64,000 nucleotides of DNA from Platerodrilus igneus (lineage: Eukaryota; Arthropoda; Insecta; Coleoptera; Lycidae). The translations under genes and the position numbers were made by a program. The DNA lies in assembly GCA_036346225.1 (NCBI GenBank), contig JARFIW010000003.1, positions 2,350,501-2,414,500 on the forward strand. Direction: 5' to 3'. A model generated the notes under the pieces. The model was given only the letters and a program-made list of their open reading frames with translations, searched no databases and was not told the DNA's origin. Shown in pieces: positions 36,168 through 48,125 of the stretch. Numbering within the stretch: position 1 is the stretch's first letter; each line of letters opens with the position of its first letter.

Positions 36168-37069
36168 ATGGACTTCGCTAATATCGCTAGTGTTATACGA
36201 TATTTCGATAGAGACAATGCCCTGCTAGTAGCAGACCCACGTGCCCTCCGTTTGGTTCAATGCAATCCACGTTGTAAGAATAGAAGATGCCGAGCCCAGA
36301 TGGTAATAGTGATGGATCCAAACCGCCAACTTGGTCAATTTTACCGCTGCCCGAGACGCCATACTACCACAAGCTTATTCAAAAATACTTTTTTTGAAAA
36401 ATGCCAACTTTCTTTGATTACACTGTTCCAAGTGATGTGGTGTTGGTGTATAAAGTCACCCGTAGGTGTTACATTGAATTTAATAGGAGTAACGAAGAAA
36501 AGTGTGGTCCAGCATAATCGTTACTTCGGGACATTTGTAGTTGGAAGTTGTTACAACGTCCAGACTTGTTTCAGTTGGGGGCCAGGCCACATTGTACAAA
36601 TCGATGAAAGCTTAATTACTAGACGGAAGTACAACAGAGGTCGTGTTTTGCAGCAGCATTGGATATTAGGCATATATGATACCGTAACTAAGTCTGGTTA
36701 TATCGTTCATGTACCAAACCGACAGCGACCACTTTAATACCCATCATCCTAGCTCATGTCTTGCCAGGCTCGACAATTTGGACTGATGAGTGGCGGGCGT
36801 ACAGGACGTCTAAATAGAATGGGTTATAACCACGAAACCGTCAATCATCATAGAAACTTTGTAGATCCCCAAACAGGAGTGTGTACAAATGAAATTGAAG
36901 GTTATTGGAGCAGATTAAAAGGATTTTGCCGTAGATTATCTGTATTAAGTTCCCCTATGCTAGACGACTACATAGATGAATTCATGTGGAGGCAACACTT
37001 TGGCAATGGTTCGCTAAGGATACCTTCAATAATTTTATAAGCCATGTTCAGGAACGCTACCCCATGTAA
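36168..37069 (+). pseudogene. Merlin (ISXO2-like, IS1016-type) transposase
   Basis: The N-terminal part has a cysteine cluster (CNPRCKNRRCRAQM, then FYRCPRRH), typical of Merlin. The DDE core follows: HIVQIDESLITRRKYNRGRV (first Asp, about 36,603), STIWTDEWRAY (second Asp, about 36,780) and TNEIEGYWSRLKGFCRR (Glu, about 36,895). The end is VQERYPM at 37,069. Three frame breaks (near 36,733, 36,815 and 37,000) interrupt an otherwise well-preserved protein. All catalytic positions remain. The start at 36,168 gives the family's usual N-terminus. Confidence 0.85.
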
Positions 37070-37660
37070 ATAACATTGTTAAAATTAACCATAGTGCTTT
37101 AAACAAGTGTATTGCTGCAGCATCGACAACTATAACTTAATATCAGTTCAATAATGTGCCAAGTGCATTTCTACGTGTGAAGTGTTTTCAACAAGTTCAT
37201 AGTCTACAACACCCGGCTTAACTATAGCAGAACCCTATAAAAAAATGTGCAGCGATATTTCTCGTGCAGTGTTTTTAGCCAGCGTGTAATTCTACTAAAA
37301 CACCGAGTAAATTATTTTATCACCACTGTTAAGTATTGATGTTTGTACATACTGTAAAAGGAAATGCTTGTAAATATAAATACCTAAATTGCTCAACCAC
37401 AAGTCCTAAATGCATAGAGGATTTATATTGCACTTAAAACTTAGTATTGTACTTAATATTTTACAATTAAAATATATTGCACTTAATATTTCATACTGTA
37501 GTAAAAACATATTGCACTTATTTTGTTATATCTTAAATAACAATGCCTGCAAATAAATGCTGTTTCTATAGTTATTTATATAAGTACAGTGATTAAAATT
37601 TCGTAAGCATCCTCAAAAAATTTAAGTATTGGTGTGGTCATGATTAGTGCAAGTAGTATT

Positions 37661-38842
37661 AACCTAACAAGGAGATGTAAGCTCATGTGAATCTGCGTGG
37701 GTGCACTTACATAAACTTGTTAGTACTAAGCTTTCAACTGCAACCTAACCTGGTGATCTAAGTCGATGAGTATCTGTAGCGGTGCTCTTTAATAGACATT
37801 ATTTTAAATAAATAACCTGCTACTAACTACTAACCTAACCTGGAGATGTAAGCCGATGAGGATCTGTAGCAGGTGCTCTTTAATAGACATTACTTTAAAT
37901 AAATACCCTGCTACTAACTACTAACCTAACCTGGAGATGTAAGCCGATGAGGATCTGTAGCAGGTGCTCCTTAATAGACATTACTTTAAATAAATAACCT
38001 GCTACTAACTACTAACCTAACCTGGAGATCTAAGCCGATGAGTATCTGTAGCGGGTGCTCTTTAATAGACATTATTTTAAATAAATAACCTGCTACTAAC
38101 TACTAACCTAACCTGGAGATGTAAGTCGATGAGGATCTGTAGCAGGTGCTCTTTAATAGACATTACTTTAAATAAATACCTGCTACTAACTACTAACCTA
38201 ACCTGGAGATCTAAGCCGATGAGGATCTGTAGCGGTGCTCTTTAATAGACATTACTTTAAATAAATAACCTGCTACTAACTACTAACCTAACCTGGAGAT
38301 GTAAGCCGATGAGGATCTGTAGCAGGTGCTCTTTAATAGACATTACTTTAAATAAATACCCTGCTACTAACTACTAACCTAACCTGGAGATCTAAGCCGA
38401 TGAGGATCTGTAGCGGGTGCTCTTTAATAGACGTTACTTTAAATAAATAACCTGCTACTAACTACTAACCTAACCTGGAGATCTAAGCCGATGAGGATTT
38501 GTAGCAGGTGCTCTTTAATAGACATTACTTTAAATAAATAGCCTGCTACTAACTACTAACCTAACCTGGAGATCTAAGCCGATGAGGATCTGTAGCGGTG
38601 CTCTTTAAAAACGTTACTTTAAATAAATAACCTGCTACTAACTACTAACCTAACCTGGAGATCAAAGTCGATGAGGATCTGTAGAGGGTGCTTTTTAATA
38701 GACATTACTTTAAATAAATAACCTGCTACTAACTACTAACCTAACCTGGAGATCTAAACCGATCAAAATCTGTAGTAGATGCTCTTTAATAGACATGATT
38801 TTAAATAGTAAAACTGTTATTAACAGCAACCTAACCTGGTGA
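37661..38842. repeat. 89-bp minisatellite array inside the Merlin element
   Basis: About 13 tandem units of 87-90 bp, each containing cctaacctggagat, gccgatgaggatctgtagc, ggtgctctttaatagacatt and ctgctactaactactaa. The first and last units are degraded and the central ones are very similar, as expected from unequal exchange. No spacers or coding content. Confidence 0.95.
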
Positions 38843-39401
38843 AACCGCCGAAAATCCAAATAAAGATTCTGTTATTGTAAGTGCACAGTATGCTTATTTC
38901 TAGAGTATATTTTTCTTTTCCAAAAAAACTCAATATTTGTCTTTTCTTGCACCAAACTTAAATATCCGGAAATCATCAGGTGTGGTTATTTCTTTCAAAA
39001 CTGAACATTTCAAATCATTGTATGAGGTTATGTAGTACTGTCAAATTTGTTATCATTAAAAGTGTTGGTTTCTAATTATTCCACATTGGTGCTCCTGATA
39101 AATGGATTTCAACATAGTTTTGCATAGGCACCTACTATTACCAACCATATTTGGTTTTACACCTATATTGATATTTAGGCATGTATAAAATTGCAATTTT
39201 CTGCTAAAATCATTGAAAACCCGCAAAAATTTGTTTTGATTGATGATTTATACACAACAGTCCTCTGTTTAAAGTAATGTAGAAGTTTCTGCTTGTGGTC
39301 TGTAACGGTAAACCGGAGCCGAGATTTCAATAGAGTATTATCTCATCACAGTTGGAACTAAAGTATAATAATTGTGAGGCCCTTCAGTACAAAACAAAGC
39401 T

Positions 39402-40999
39402 CTACAGACGAATTCGAAATGCACTGCAAAGTACATGAATAATTTAAATGTATTTACAATGTTGGATAAACATACTTAGCAAAATCAGGCGATTTATCAA
39501 TAATATGCTCAAACTCTGCAAATGATAAAGCTCTATCATCATCTAAGTCGGCTTCCTCTAATATTTTCTGGATTAAATGTTGTATTTGAGATTCAGACAA
39601 CTGATTGCTTCCTATTAAACGACCAATAACCTGCCGTAAATCTGAAGCACCTAGCATATCATCTCCATCAAAATCTGCAATAATATAAGGATAAAATTAT
39701 TGTATATAAAATTGTATGTGCATGCCGAAAGTAAAACCTTTGGCCAAAAGAATTTTTGATATGACAGATGTCAAAACGTAAATCAAAAACAGCATATCAT
39801 TATTTCACATAAAAATAATTTAAATATGCTTGTGTTAAACAATTTTATGCATATTAATTATATATTTACTCAGAGACAAAAAAATTATAAACATAATGAG
39901 AAAATAGAATTAGGCATCTGTCAAAAATTTCTTACAATAAATAATGTATACAAATCAGTTAATTTTGAATCGTCGAACCAATCGAAAAGTTACTACAAGT
40001 TATGAAGTGTCGATGGGCATTATTGGCCTCATAACGACAAAAGTGTTGTTCATGGAGTATATTAAGCTGACCGTACATTTGGTCAATTGAGGGATAGCAT
40101 AATAAAACGTTGAACTATAACACATTTTAGCTAATGATTTAGACGAAGACAAACCACTGAAGTTTGTATCAAAAGCCTTGTCAACAAAAAAGTCAGATTG
40201 CTTGTTGTTTACGAGTCAAAGTATGCAATTAGGAACTAGATTTTACGAAAGTAGTGTAACAAGATTTATGATTATGAACCTGAAACAAAGAAATTTTCTC
40301 AGTGGAAGTGTCCTAGATCATTTTGACAAAAAATGTTTGTTTAAGAGTAATAATCGTATTAACAATGTAAAGTCATTAGAAGTAATACTTCACCATTATG
40401 TTTCCGAAAGACAAAGTAATTACCCAACATTATTACTCGGAAGTTTTAAAAAGGTTAGAGAGTTAAACATAGACGGTTACAAAAGTAGCAATTTGGAAGT
40501 TCAACGACAACATTCCTTTAAGTAATCTTAATTTCAACCAGACATTTCCAATAATAATCGTTTTAAACCAACCTAAAATTCGAAAAGCGTGTTCAGCTTT
40601 TACAGCTTTAGGTGCTGAATCGCTAAACACAGACATCATATCTAAGAAGTCTTCAAAAGTGCAATCTCCATCATGGCTAGAGCTGAATACTTTACATATG
40701 CGATCTCCAAATGGGTTGACACCAAGTTCAGGATATTGTAAAATTTTAGACATCGGAAGTTTGGCATTTTTGTTGTGTCCAACTTTCTCTGGTGCTAAAG
40801 CTTTAAATTTTTGGTGTGCACTAAAATTAAAATGAGTATCGTTCAACATTTCAGAGCCTTAAACTTACTACAATACTTCTTTTTTTGTAAAATAAGTAAG
40901 ATCCTGTAAAAATACATTTGTATTAGAAAACAGTAAAGACGACAATACCTCATAGTCTTGAAGCTCTTCTTCAGAAAATTGACTCTTGCCCTGACCCAT
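39402..40999 (-). CDS. CIB1: Calcium and integrin-binding protein 1 (CIB1), complete, five exons
   Basis: CIB proteins are EF-hand Ca2+/Mg2+ sensors that bind integrin alpha tails and other partners at membranes. Exons on the minus strand: 40,999-40,949, 40,903-40,869, 40,820-40,573, 39,674-39,476 and 39,423-39,402. All introns are GT/AG, and the first two are about 45-48 bp. Total 184 residues, the family length. The N-terminus MGQGKSQFSEEELQDYE has Gly2 for myristoylation. EF-hand 3 loop is D112-D123 (DFDGDDMLGASD) and EF-hand 4 loop D154-E165 (DLDDDRALSFAE). Position 6 of loop 4, normally Gly, is Arg159 (codon 39,532-39,534). The last exon encodes only the AFRIRL end. Intron 3 (898 bp) holds an unrecognised plus-strand ORF. 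Confidence 0.95.
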
Positions 41000-43123
41000 T
41001 AATCCCCTAACAATCTAATTTAGTAAATCATTGTTATGCAGTTTTCCTAAAAAATTTCGATACAATTTATTTATTATTTTTTTTTCTAACCTATAATTTT
41101 GAGCTATTAAATTAGGTTGCGTTTGCACACCCGCATAACGGTAATATCATTTACGAAACTCGTTAGGAATGTAATTGAAACCTTAATAAAAAATATATTA
41201 ATATTTCTCCTAGCTTTTAGTCCTAATTCCAAAAATTTGTGTAGCATCACATGCTTTACAGTTATTTTATAGGCCTTAAATTTGTAATTACAGGAAACTA
41301 TCTAATTTTTTATTTATTCATAACTTAATACCTTTGTTTATTAAAAATATATTTAATAAATATAAAAATACTAGGGCTATAGTTCTGAAAGCAGTTCAAT
41401 ATTATCCAAGTAAAATATTAATTTGTGATTGATTAGTGAACAAACAATCGTACACCCCAAATTTTATAAATGCACTTGACGACAGTGTAGCGAGTTTTCT
41501 AATGCCACTATTTTATAGTTTCGATTATTTAAATTTCAAATAAACGGTGTTGATTTTTATTGACTCACTTGCGGCTGATTTAGGACTGAATTGATTTGCT
41601 TTATCCATCTAAATAATGTAAGAGACGTTTTACTAGAACTTTCTAGCGTATTGCTGACAATTAAACCAGTAAAGTCCAGAACGTTCTCAAAAATAATATA
41701 ATCAACATATTAAAGCCATTTATATAAATTCAGAGGTGTGCAAGAACCGTAATCATGGAAACATACACCCCAAAAACCACATACTTATAATACAATCATA
41801 AAATTAATGCGTTGACATGGATAGAACAACGCTCGAAAGTTGAGCAGTTTAGATGTATAAAGTGCGAGAACGAAATTTTGAAGAAGAGAAATGTTATATA
41901 ACAACTAAGTTTGAAAAGTTAGGTTAAGAATGAAGGATGGTTAAGTAATCGCGGTGTGTAGACGGTGACGAATTGTTTTTTAACTTTGCTGGGTAAGTGG
42001 CACAGAAAGCTCAAGAGGGTGGGTAACGTAGAATTTATATTTGTGTCGGTCGGGCATCGAACAATGAAATTGTTTAATGAAAGGGTGATAAACTGATTTT
42101 ACTCTTCAACAAAAGTTTAATTTAAATAGATTGAATAGGATGACCTAACGTGTTGACAAAGAAATAGGCAAGTCATTGGCGTTCTGGACGTACGTATTTT
42201 TAAAGGAAGTGGAAATTAGTCTCTGAGTACAGTTTAAGCTATTTTTGACTGCGCTTTATAATTATGCACATATGAAGTAAATGGTTCATAATATTTTGAT
42301 AGAAAATTAATATTCCGTTAATTAATTATTTTGTTGGAGTATGACATAGCGACAGAACAAGCTTTGTTTAAATTTAAGAATAATATTATTGGAAATGGAG
42401 TTTAAAACTTTCGAAACGTTAGGAAAGATGTGCGTATAAATTTGAACCGCAAGGTACAATTAGATGATTGTGAAAGGATATCCGGCCACCCATGTGATGA
42501 AGTCGTATTAGAGAAAGACCCTTTACTTTAAAAATTTCTTCAATTTGACAAAAAGTTAACGAGTGTTTTTAAAGTATTGTAGAAAAATGTAAAATATGAG
42601 ATGGTAAATTTTAGAAAACTGAAAGCAAGAGACGTATCCTGAATAACTGTCTTCCAGGTAGCAAAATATATAGGATTGCTGGGACAGAATGGTTTGACGC
42701 CCCTTACTTTTGACAACCAGTAAAGACCTTCAACGTAAGTGATTCTTGTAAAGTAGTTTTGTATTTTGGCCATTTTGCATGTTAATTTTTATTGGGCTTA
42801 CCATTTTTCTATAGGAACCTACTCCTACACCACTGTAGTTAGCCGGTGCATCCATAAAATTGTTACGAAGTGCCTACACCTTCAGGACAAATTGAAATTT
42901 GTAACGTAACCTCATTTTTATTCGTAACAATAAATTTTGACGTCAACGTCAAGGTCTGTTTTTCGTTTGGCTGTTTTCTCTTCAATTTTTTAAAATTATT
43001 ACAGAATCTCCGCCCTTTAGCACAAATCGAAATTTGTAACGCAACGTCATTTATACACGTATCAAAACTTTCCGTAATACAATTTCTTCCAGTTAGGAAA
43101 ATAGTGTATAACATTGGTTCCCA
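41000..43123. other. CIB1 upstream region and spacer
   Basis: The CIB1 promoter should lie just above 41,000, but no TATA box with initiator was recognised. The rest is AT-rich. A 77-codon minus-strand ORF at 42,540-42,773 (MAKIQNYFTRITYVEGLYW...) matches nothing I know. Between 42,870 and 43,060 the string aaatYgaaatttgtaacg occurs twice (about 42,891 and 43,024), suggesting an old duplicated repeat. Confidence 0.35.
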
Positions 43124-43191
43124 CTGTAGTGGCTTCGGGTGGAGCATTGGGGACGTGGCTACAAGTGCAGCGGCTCTTATTAAATTATACT
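43124..43191 (+). mobile_element. SINE 3'-end fragment with target duplication
   Basis: Same SINE 3' end as at 3.1 and 48.4 kb (cgggtggagcattggggacg ... agcggctcttatta). Flanks tgtataacattggtt (about 43,107) and tgtataacgttggtt (about 43,192) are a near-perfect duplication, so this is a 5'-truncated insertion. Confidence 0.7.
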
Positions 43192-43352
43192 GTATAACGT
43201 TGGTTGCAGTTTTGAAAAATATGAACCTCCCGCTGTTCTTCAGAAAGCTTAAGCGTTCATATGGTATAATATGCATGTACTTGTTGATAATTGCATATTT
43301 TCCTGCAGTCTTGCCTGCTTCTTAAGTAATTTATTAACTCTAATGACTATTT

Positions 43353-43604
43353 TTAAGTTCCCATTGCTGTCAAAATAAATAGCTTGTTTCCAAATTTTTT
43401 ATTAAGCAGTCCTATGCCCGTCCCCTTCATTCCTTCTTTCTCATCTAAGTTAATCATTCCATACTTAGTGTCAAGCACTATTTCAAGAGGGTTATTTCTC
43501 ATAAAAACTTTACGAAGATGCGGTGCTTTAAATTGAGTAACTAGCAATACTGGTTCGTTGTCAATTAAAGTGTGCTTTGGTAAGTTTAAGAAAATCCTTT
43601 TCAA
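43353..43604 (-). CDS. Unrecognised 83-codon ORF
   Basis: Minus-strand ORF from ATG 43,604 to a stop at 43,353, with normal-looking composition (ALVTQFKAPHLRK-like stretch, then VLDTKYGMINLDEKEGMKGT). No signal peptide, membrane segment or known motif. It could be a scrap of a transposon protein or chance. No spliced extension was found. Confidence 0.2.
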   Translation of the reverse strand: MKRIFLNLPKHTLIDNEPVLLVTQFKAPHLRKVFMRNNPLEIVLDTKYGMINLDEKEGMKGTGIGLLNKKFGNKLFILTAMGT

Positions 43605-45744
43605 AATTTTGCAGGGGGTCCATTGAATACCACTTATTTACAAAATTAATTTTTTTTAAAATGATCTTGAAAGTTCGTTTTTACTGATAAATCGCAAACA
43701 CTTGTAACGCTAGTGCATTATTTAAGGAAACATTAAGTAATAGAAGAGAATTCATTAATTTCAGTTAGCCCAAAAGCATGCTGGAATATTTATAGAAGCT
43801 TTGGTAGTTTACTGTAATAATGTGACTGTTCCAATATGTTATTAAATTGGGATAAAGAATTAAAATCGTAAAGCAGCAAGTACATTCTTTTACAACCACC
43901 AATGAAGATCTAGAATTTGCACCCTTCGTATTAAATTAGAAAAGGATAGAAAAATCTGGGTAAATAACCGTCATAGAAAAGCTTATTTGTACACATTCAC
44001 ACGAATTCAATGAAATCGTTACGATGGGAGATTACCCGCGATAATAATATACTTACAAATTGCCAGCCATAAGGAAATGGGTTGCGAACGTAAACAAACC
44101 AATGCTTTCACAAGTGTTACAACAAATGACCGATTACACGAAGAAACGACACTGTTCTCGACCTTAAGACAGCGGCCAGGCGTATATCTTCGTGAGAACG
44201 AAATATAGCATGCGATGACCCGGGGACAAAAAACGCATAATAACAAAGAGATTCAATATTTCATCTTCAGTTAGAGAGAGCTTCCAATTCGATTAATTCG
44301 CAACCATTGCCAAGCGGGTTAAAGGCTGGATAATTTAAGTAACGGTATTAACTCTAGGATTGTTAGGAAACAAGTTCTCAAACGCTAGGATAAACGCAAA
44401 ATTAAAAATATCGTTACAGCGGAAAGTGCCCCTGTGTTGGATGTTTTCATTCAACATTAAATTGGAGTATTGGATTACTTGACAACAAAAGAATCCTACA
44501 CTAAAAAGGCAATTCGGACCTTTGTAAAAGGGCCAATAAAATCTGCAGTTAATTTTTGCTCTCCATCTATTAAGGTGGCTTTACATTATCCAATTTTGAT
44601 GCAATAAATACAAATGCAACTTACTACGCATGCCTTGGAGCAAGTTTTTAGTTAACTGCTGCAGCCTTAAAGAAATAGAACCTGTTCTATTTTCTGACAA
44701 TTCCTATGTAATTATGGTAACTTCTTTTAGCGATAAATGAGATTCAAATTAGAAATAAAATTATTGTAAGCATCATCACCATTTTGTTTTCGACCTTACT
44801 TAAGGTCGGTTTCACGAGGCTCTAACTTCTTTTTTATTCTGTGCTAATCTAAATAGTTCTACATACCCTACACAACCTAAATTTCTAATTTGACTAATAT
44901 AGCTTCGTCTAGGTCTTCCTATACTCTTTTAACTTTTTACTATCTACCTGGCTCTACATAGATATTAGCAACCTGATGGTTTGTTAAAGAACTCTAAAAT
45001 GTTTGCATGATTCCCATTTATAAGGAAATGAAATATTACCTGGTTATCCCCTCCAAAAAAGGAAAAGTGTTAAATTGTAAGCGTAACTTAACATATATTT
45101 TATTATGTGATTGTTGAACAACATAAATAACTAAAATACAACAATGTGGAAAAGCAATCTGCTATAGGTAATTGCAATTTACCTTATGATGATTTAACGC
45201 ATGTTGAATAATTATTACATAAATGGTTTATGATGCTAATGAATGCTGTTAGTGTAGTTTCTGTTATATATATTTGCAAATTTTCTGTCAAAGAAATGCT
45301 ATTTTCATTCGTTGGTAACACTGTTCATTAAACTAATGTCGTATAAAAATTTCAAAAGTGTAAAAAGGAAGTGGCATACAAGTGACAGGAATGCAATGCC
45401 TTGCATTGTATAGTATATAGCCACCTTTACACATTTTATGCTGTTGTGTATTTAATAACTTGTTATTAAGAAGACCTTTACGTTGGTGCACACTTATTTA
45501 AAGCGTATTGTAAACAGAAAATTCTTAGATAGTAAAGCGCCACAATTGTTTCCATATAATACATACATACCAGTTAATTGAGTTGGGTGTCTATAAATTT
45601 AAGTTGTTTTTTCTTACAGGTACACGCATATTTAGCCAATTAGGGGTACACCTTTGCTTTTTTGTTGTTTGTTATTTACTGTAACAAATGTGTTTGATAA
45701 AATAGGTTAGGTGAACAAGATTTAGAGTTTTGTTATTATTTTAG
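43605..45744. other. No gene recognised; probable old LINE scrap at 44.77-44.96 kb
   Basis: Mostly AT-rich. The segment 44,774-44,960 (catcatcacc ... cttcgtctaggtcttcct) resembles the reverse-strand 3' end of a LINE, but no frame is recoverable. Upstream exons of the gene ending at 46,152 may lie here but were not found. Confidence 0.35.
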
Positions 45745-46152
45745 ATTCGTAAAAGTTGAAAAACTTGTACACACGCTTCTATCAACCTTTACCGCAGTGG
45801 AAATAGTTAAACGATCTCTAGGAATACCCATCTTCTAAGGAGACTGAAATCAGGGCTTATTTAGATGGATTGGTGCTCAAAGGATTTATTAGACAGAGTT
45901 CAAAGACGTTTCAAAGTCAGTGTAAAGGTATTTATTAAGTGTTATAATCTGTATACCTCTAAAGTTTAGCATTTGCTTTTGTAGAACCCACCACGCACCA
46001 TTGGAAGCTAGTTGGTGCACTATTTACTGATACGTCACATCGTTTCTGTAGAGTAAAATTAATTCAGGTAATTAACGTCAAATCAGCTCGTCCCACACTT
46101 TATTTTTAATTGTTTTTTATTATAGTCTCAGTTCAAGACGGCCGAGAAATAA
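45745..46152 (+). CDS. 3' exons of an unrecognised host gene
   Basis: Three consecutive exons with GT/AG borders: 45,745-45,927, 45,985-46,067 and 46,126-46,152, separated by introns of 57 and 58 bp. Reading is continuous across both introns to a stop TAA at 46,150-46,152, ending VKLIQSQFKTAEK. Exon 1 encodes KVEKLVHTLLSTFTAVEIVK, then YLDGLVLKGFIRQ in the next frame. The shift falls at the ccc run at 45,827-45,829, one base too long, as in OSTC. The helical segments ending in LDGLVLKGFIR look like a winged-helix or other small helical fold, but I cannot name the family. The start is not seen and must lie to the left. Confidence 0.6.
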
Positions 46153-46253
46153 CTTGTTTAAAATAAAACTGTTTCATTAATCATTTTAGTGTCAACTCAA
46201 CATTAACAATCCTGTCATTTTAAAAATTCGTATAGGGCTTTGCGCATGAAATT

Positions 46254-46570
46254 ATGGGCGGTGTTTTTACTTGTGTTGATGAGGTACGTTGCATCACGGA
46301 GTTTTCAAAATTAATATAAAATTTTAGATACCAGACTTTCAACGACCTCAGTATGACATGACTTCAATTAAAACTAATCCACTCCATATACTTTGGTTAA
46401 TTGGACCACCAGGTTCTGGCAGATCCACACATGCAAAATTGATTAGCGACAATTTAGAATTTGAAAATATCCAAGTAGCAAATTTAATTAAAGAAGAATC
46501 TAACAAGGAAACTGATCGAGGTCGACTAGTTAAAGGCGCTTTGAGAAACACGACAAAAAGAGTTCCCGAT
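46254..46570 (+). CDS. Adenylate-kinase-like protein, first two exons, altered P-loop
   Basis: Exon 1 (46,254-46,283) encodes MGGVFTCVDE and exon 2 (46,328-46,570) a nucleotide-kinase N-terminus with LWLIGPPGSGRSTHAKLI, then VANLIKEES and RGRLVKGAL, ending KRVPD before a donor gtacgt. The intron is only 44 bp. Phase is kept, and the upstream ATG at 46,246 runs into a stop, which supports this start. Gly2 with a nearby Cys suggests N-myristoylation/palmitoylation, as in membrane AK1. The P-loop reads GPPGSGRST: Arg replaces the invariant Lys. The AMP-site Arg of the GDLLR motif is also replaced (NLIKE). It may therefore be a catalytically dead AK. Downstream exons (lid, core) were not found in this window. 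The gene starts 101 bp after the preceding stop. Confidence 0.65.
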
Positions 46571-48125
46571 GTACGTATTTTAGAACAAGTCTGTTTATTG
46601 CCTGTCCTTTTAAACTGGTTTAAAAGTAAGACATTTAGTGCATTTTGACATGTAAATTACGAGCCTGAATTTGTTTGATAGGAACCTTGTTTTGGATATA
46701 CTATTTAGATATAATTTTCGTAGTACAGAAAACTATTTTTTGGACAAGAACAAGCTTTTCATTAAATATTAGTTAATGTTTCAGCTTAATCACACAACCG
46801 TCATTTTAGATATCAATTTATATAAACCAGTTTTTTAAGTTTTAAGTAATCTCCTATTACAGACACTTGTTTTAAAATCCAAACAGACCTAAAGCTAAGT
46901 ACTGGTACTAGAAAAAATTCCCAAAATTGTATTTTCGGGGGGATTGGATTTGTCTCTTTTTCAACAGGTACATGTCTGTGCACACAAAGCAACCGTATCA
47001 ACTAAATTCCTTTGCTCTTTCATTTTCTCTTACTAAGGAGTAGACATTGAAGCATGTTTATTTTTCAGAACCTCTTTATTTGAATACTTTAGACTTAGAA
47101 TTATTTTTAGTCTCATAAATTTTCGTTTTGGTCAAATACTTAATCCTATAATTATAAAGTAACCGGTATATTTTTGTCCCTCGTAAACAAAGTTTTGCTT
47201 TCGAAAAACTTCCAAGTACGTTTAGTTTTGTGTTTAAATTCAAATAAGTTTAATCGAGAAATTGTGTAGTTTTCGATACAAGGTCACGCCTGGTGTGTTT
47301 GGGTTCAATACGCGACACCGAGCCGCAACGTTCAAAACTGGTCAGTCGCTTTTTATCTGTTATAAAACGAGGACGTCTTTTCCGACTTCTAAGGCAGGCG
47401 ATTGAAGAATCGCATTGTGTTTGCGACCTCCTAAGTTGTAGAAAGACCTGGGGTGATGTTAATCAATGGTTGGTATATTATTATTTAAATATTCCGTCTA
47501 ATCCTCCTGTTTTTTTGTAGCGCAGTTATACGAAGTTAAATGATATTATTTTAAGTTATATTAAATTAATTTAATCTATAAAATTTTATAATTTTTACGG
47601 CTAAAGATGTAATAAATTTTTACAACTGGAAGGCATATTTAAAATATGCTCCAACTATAAATGATGGTTTTCCGTATAAAATTTCTGCGATAGCACTTAT
47701 GGTGGTGATTTGGATTAAAAAATTCCTTCCTCGCATCTTTCGAAGTGGTCATCAATGTCATTGGTTAGCACCGGTCTGAACACCCGTTCTACCCTTTTCG
47801 TAAAATCCGAGATTGATGCTAAGAGGCCTTAATAGGGTATGGCTGTAATTTGTTTGTACATACTTCAAGTTATGATGTAGGAATACATACAGCGAGTGTT
47901 GATAATAAAAATCTCCCTTGCTGTTCAAGTCCAACGAGTTTACTTTTGAAGATCATTAGAGTATAAAAATTTCTTTTTTTAATAAGAGTAATTTAATTAG
48001 AGATTCAACGTATTAGATTAGAGGCAGTAGAAATTAAATAAACATTTAATTTGATTAACCATTGCTTACGTCAATTTTATGTATCATATTAATAAAAAAC
48101 CAAATTCTGGTGTAAATAGAAGATA
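46571..48125. other. Probable intron of the AK-like gene; nothing else recognised
   Basis: AT-rich. A 75-codon ORF at 47,293-47,520 has no recognised motif and no clear splice borders. Confidence 0.3.

Larger units (their letters stand above)
35765..39320 (+). mobile_element. Merlin DNA transposon, both ends and 8-bp target duplication present
   Basis: Terminal inverted repeats contain ggtttaccgttacagaccac at 35,770-35,789 and its complement at 39,295-39,314. Exact 8-bp target duplications gagatttc flank the element (35,757-35,764 and 39,321-39,328). It encodes an ISXO2-like transposase near the left end and holds a roughly 1.2-kb minisatellite in its right half. It lies 82 bp downstream of the CIB1 stop codon. 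Confidence 0.9.

Noticed and set aside
37661..38842. Regular repeats that could suggest a CRISPR array
   Set aside because: The 89-bp units are contiguous with no unique spacers, and the genome is eukaryotic.
40178..40525. 115-codon plus-strand ORF inside CIB1 intron 3
   Set aside because: No recognised motif or splice borders. It may be an old transposon scrap, but nothing supports a gene.
44311..44335. tRNA A-box-like gccaagcgggttaaaggc
   Set aside because: No B box or cloverleaf follows.
47293..47520. 75-codon ORF as a further exon of the AK-like gene
   Set aside because: It has none of the adenylate kinase lid or core motifs and no fitting splice sites.
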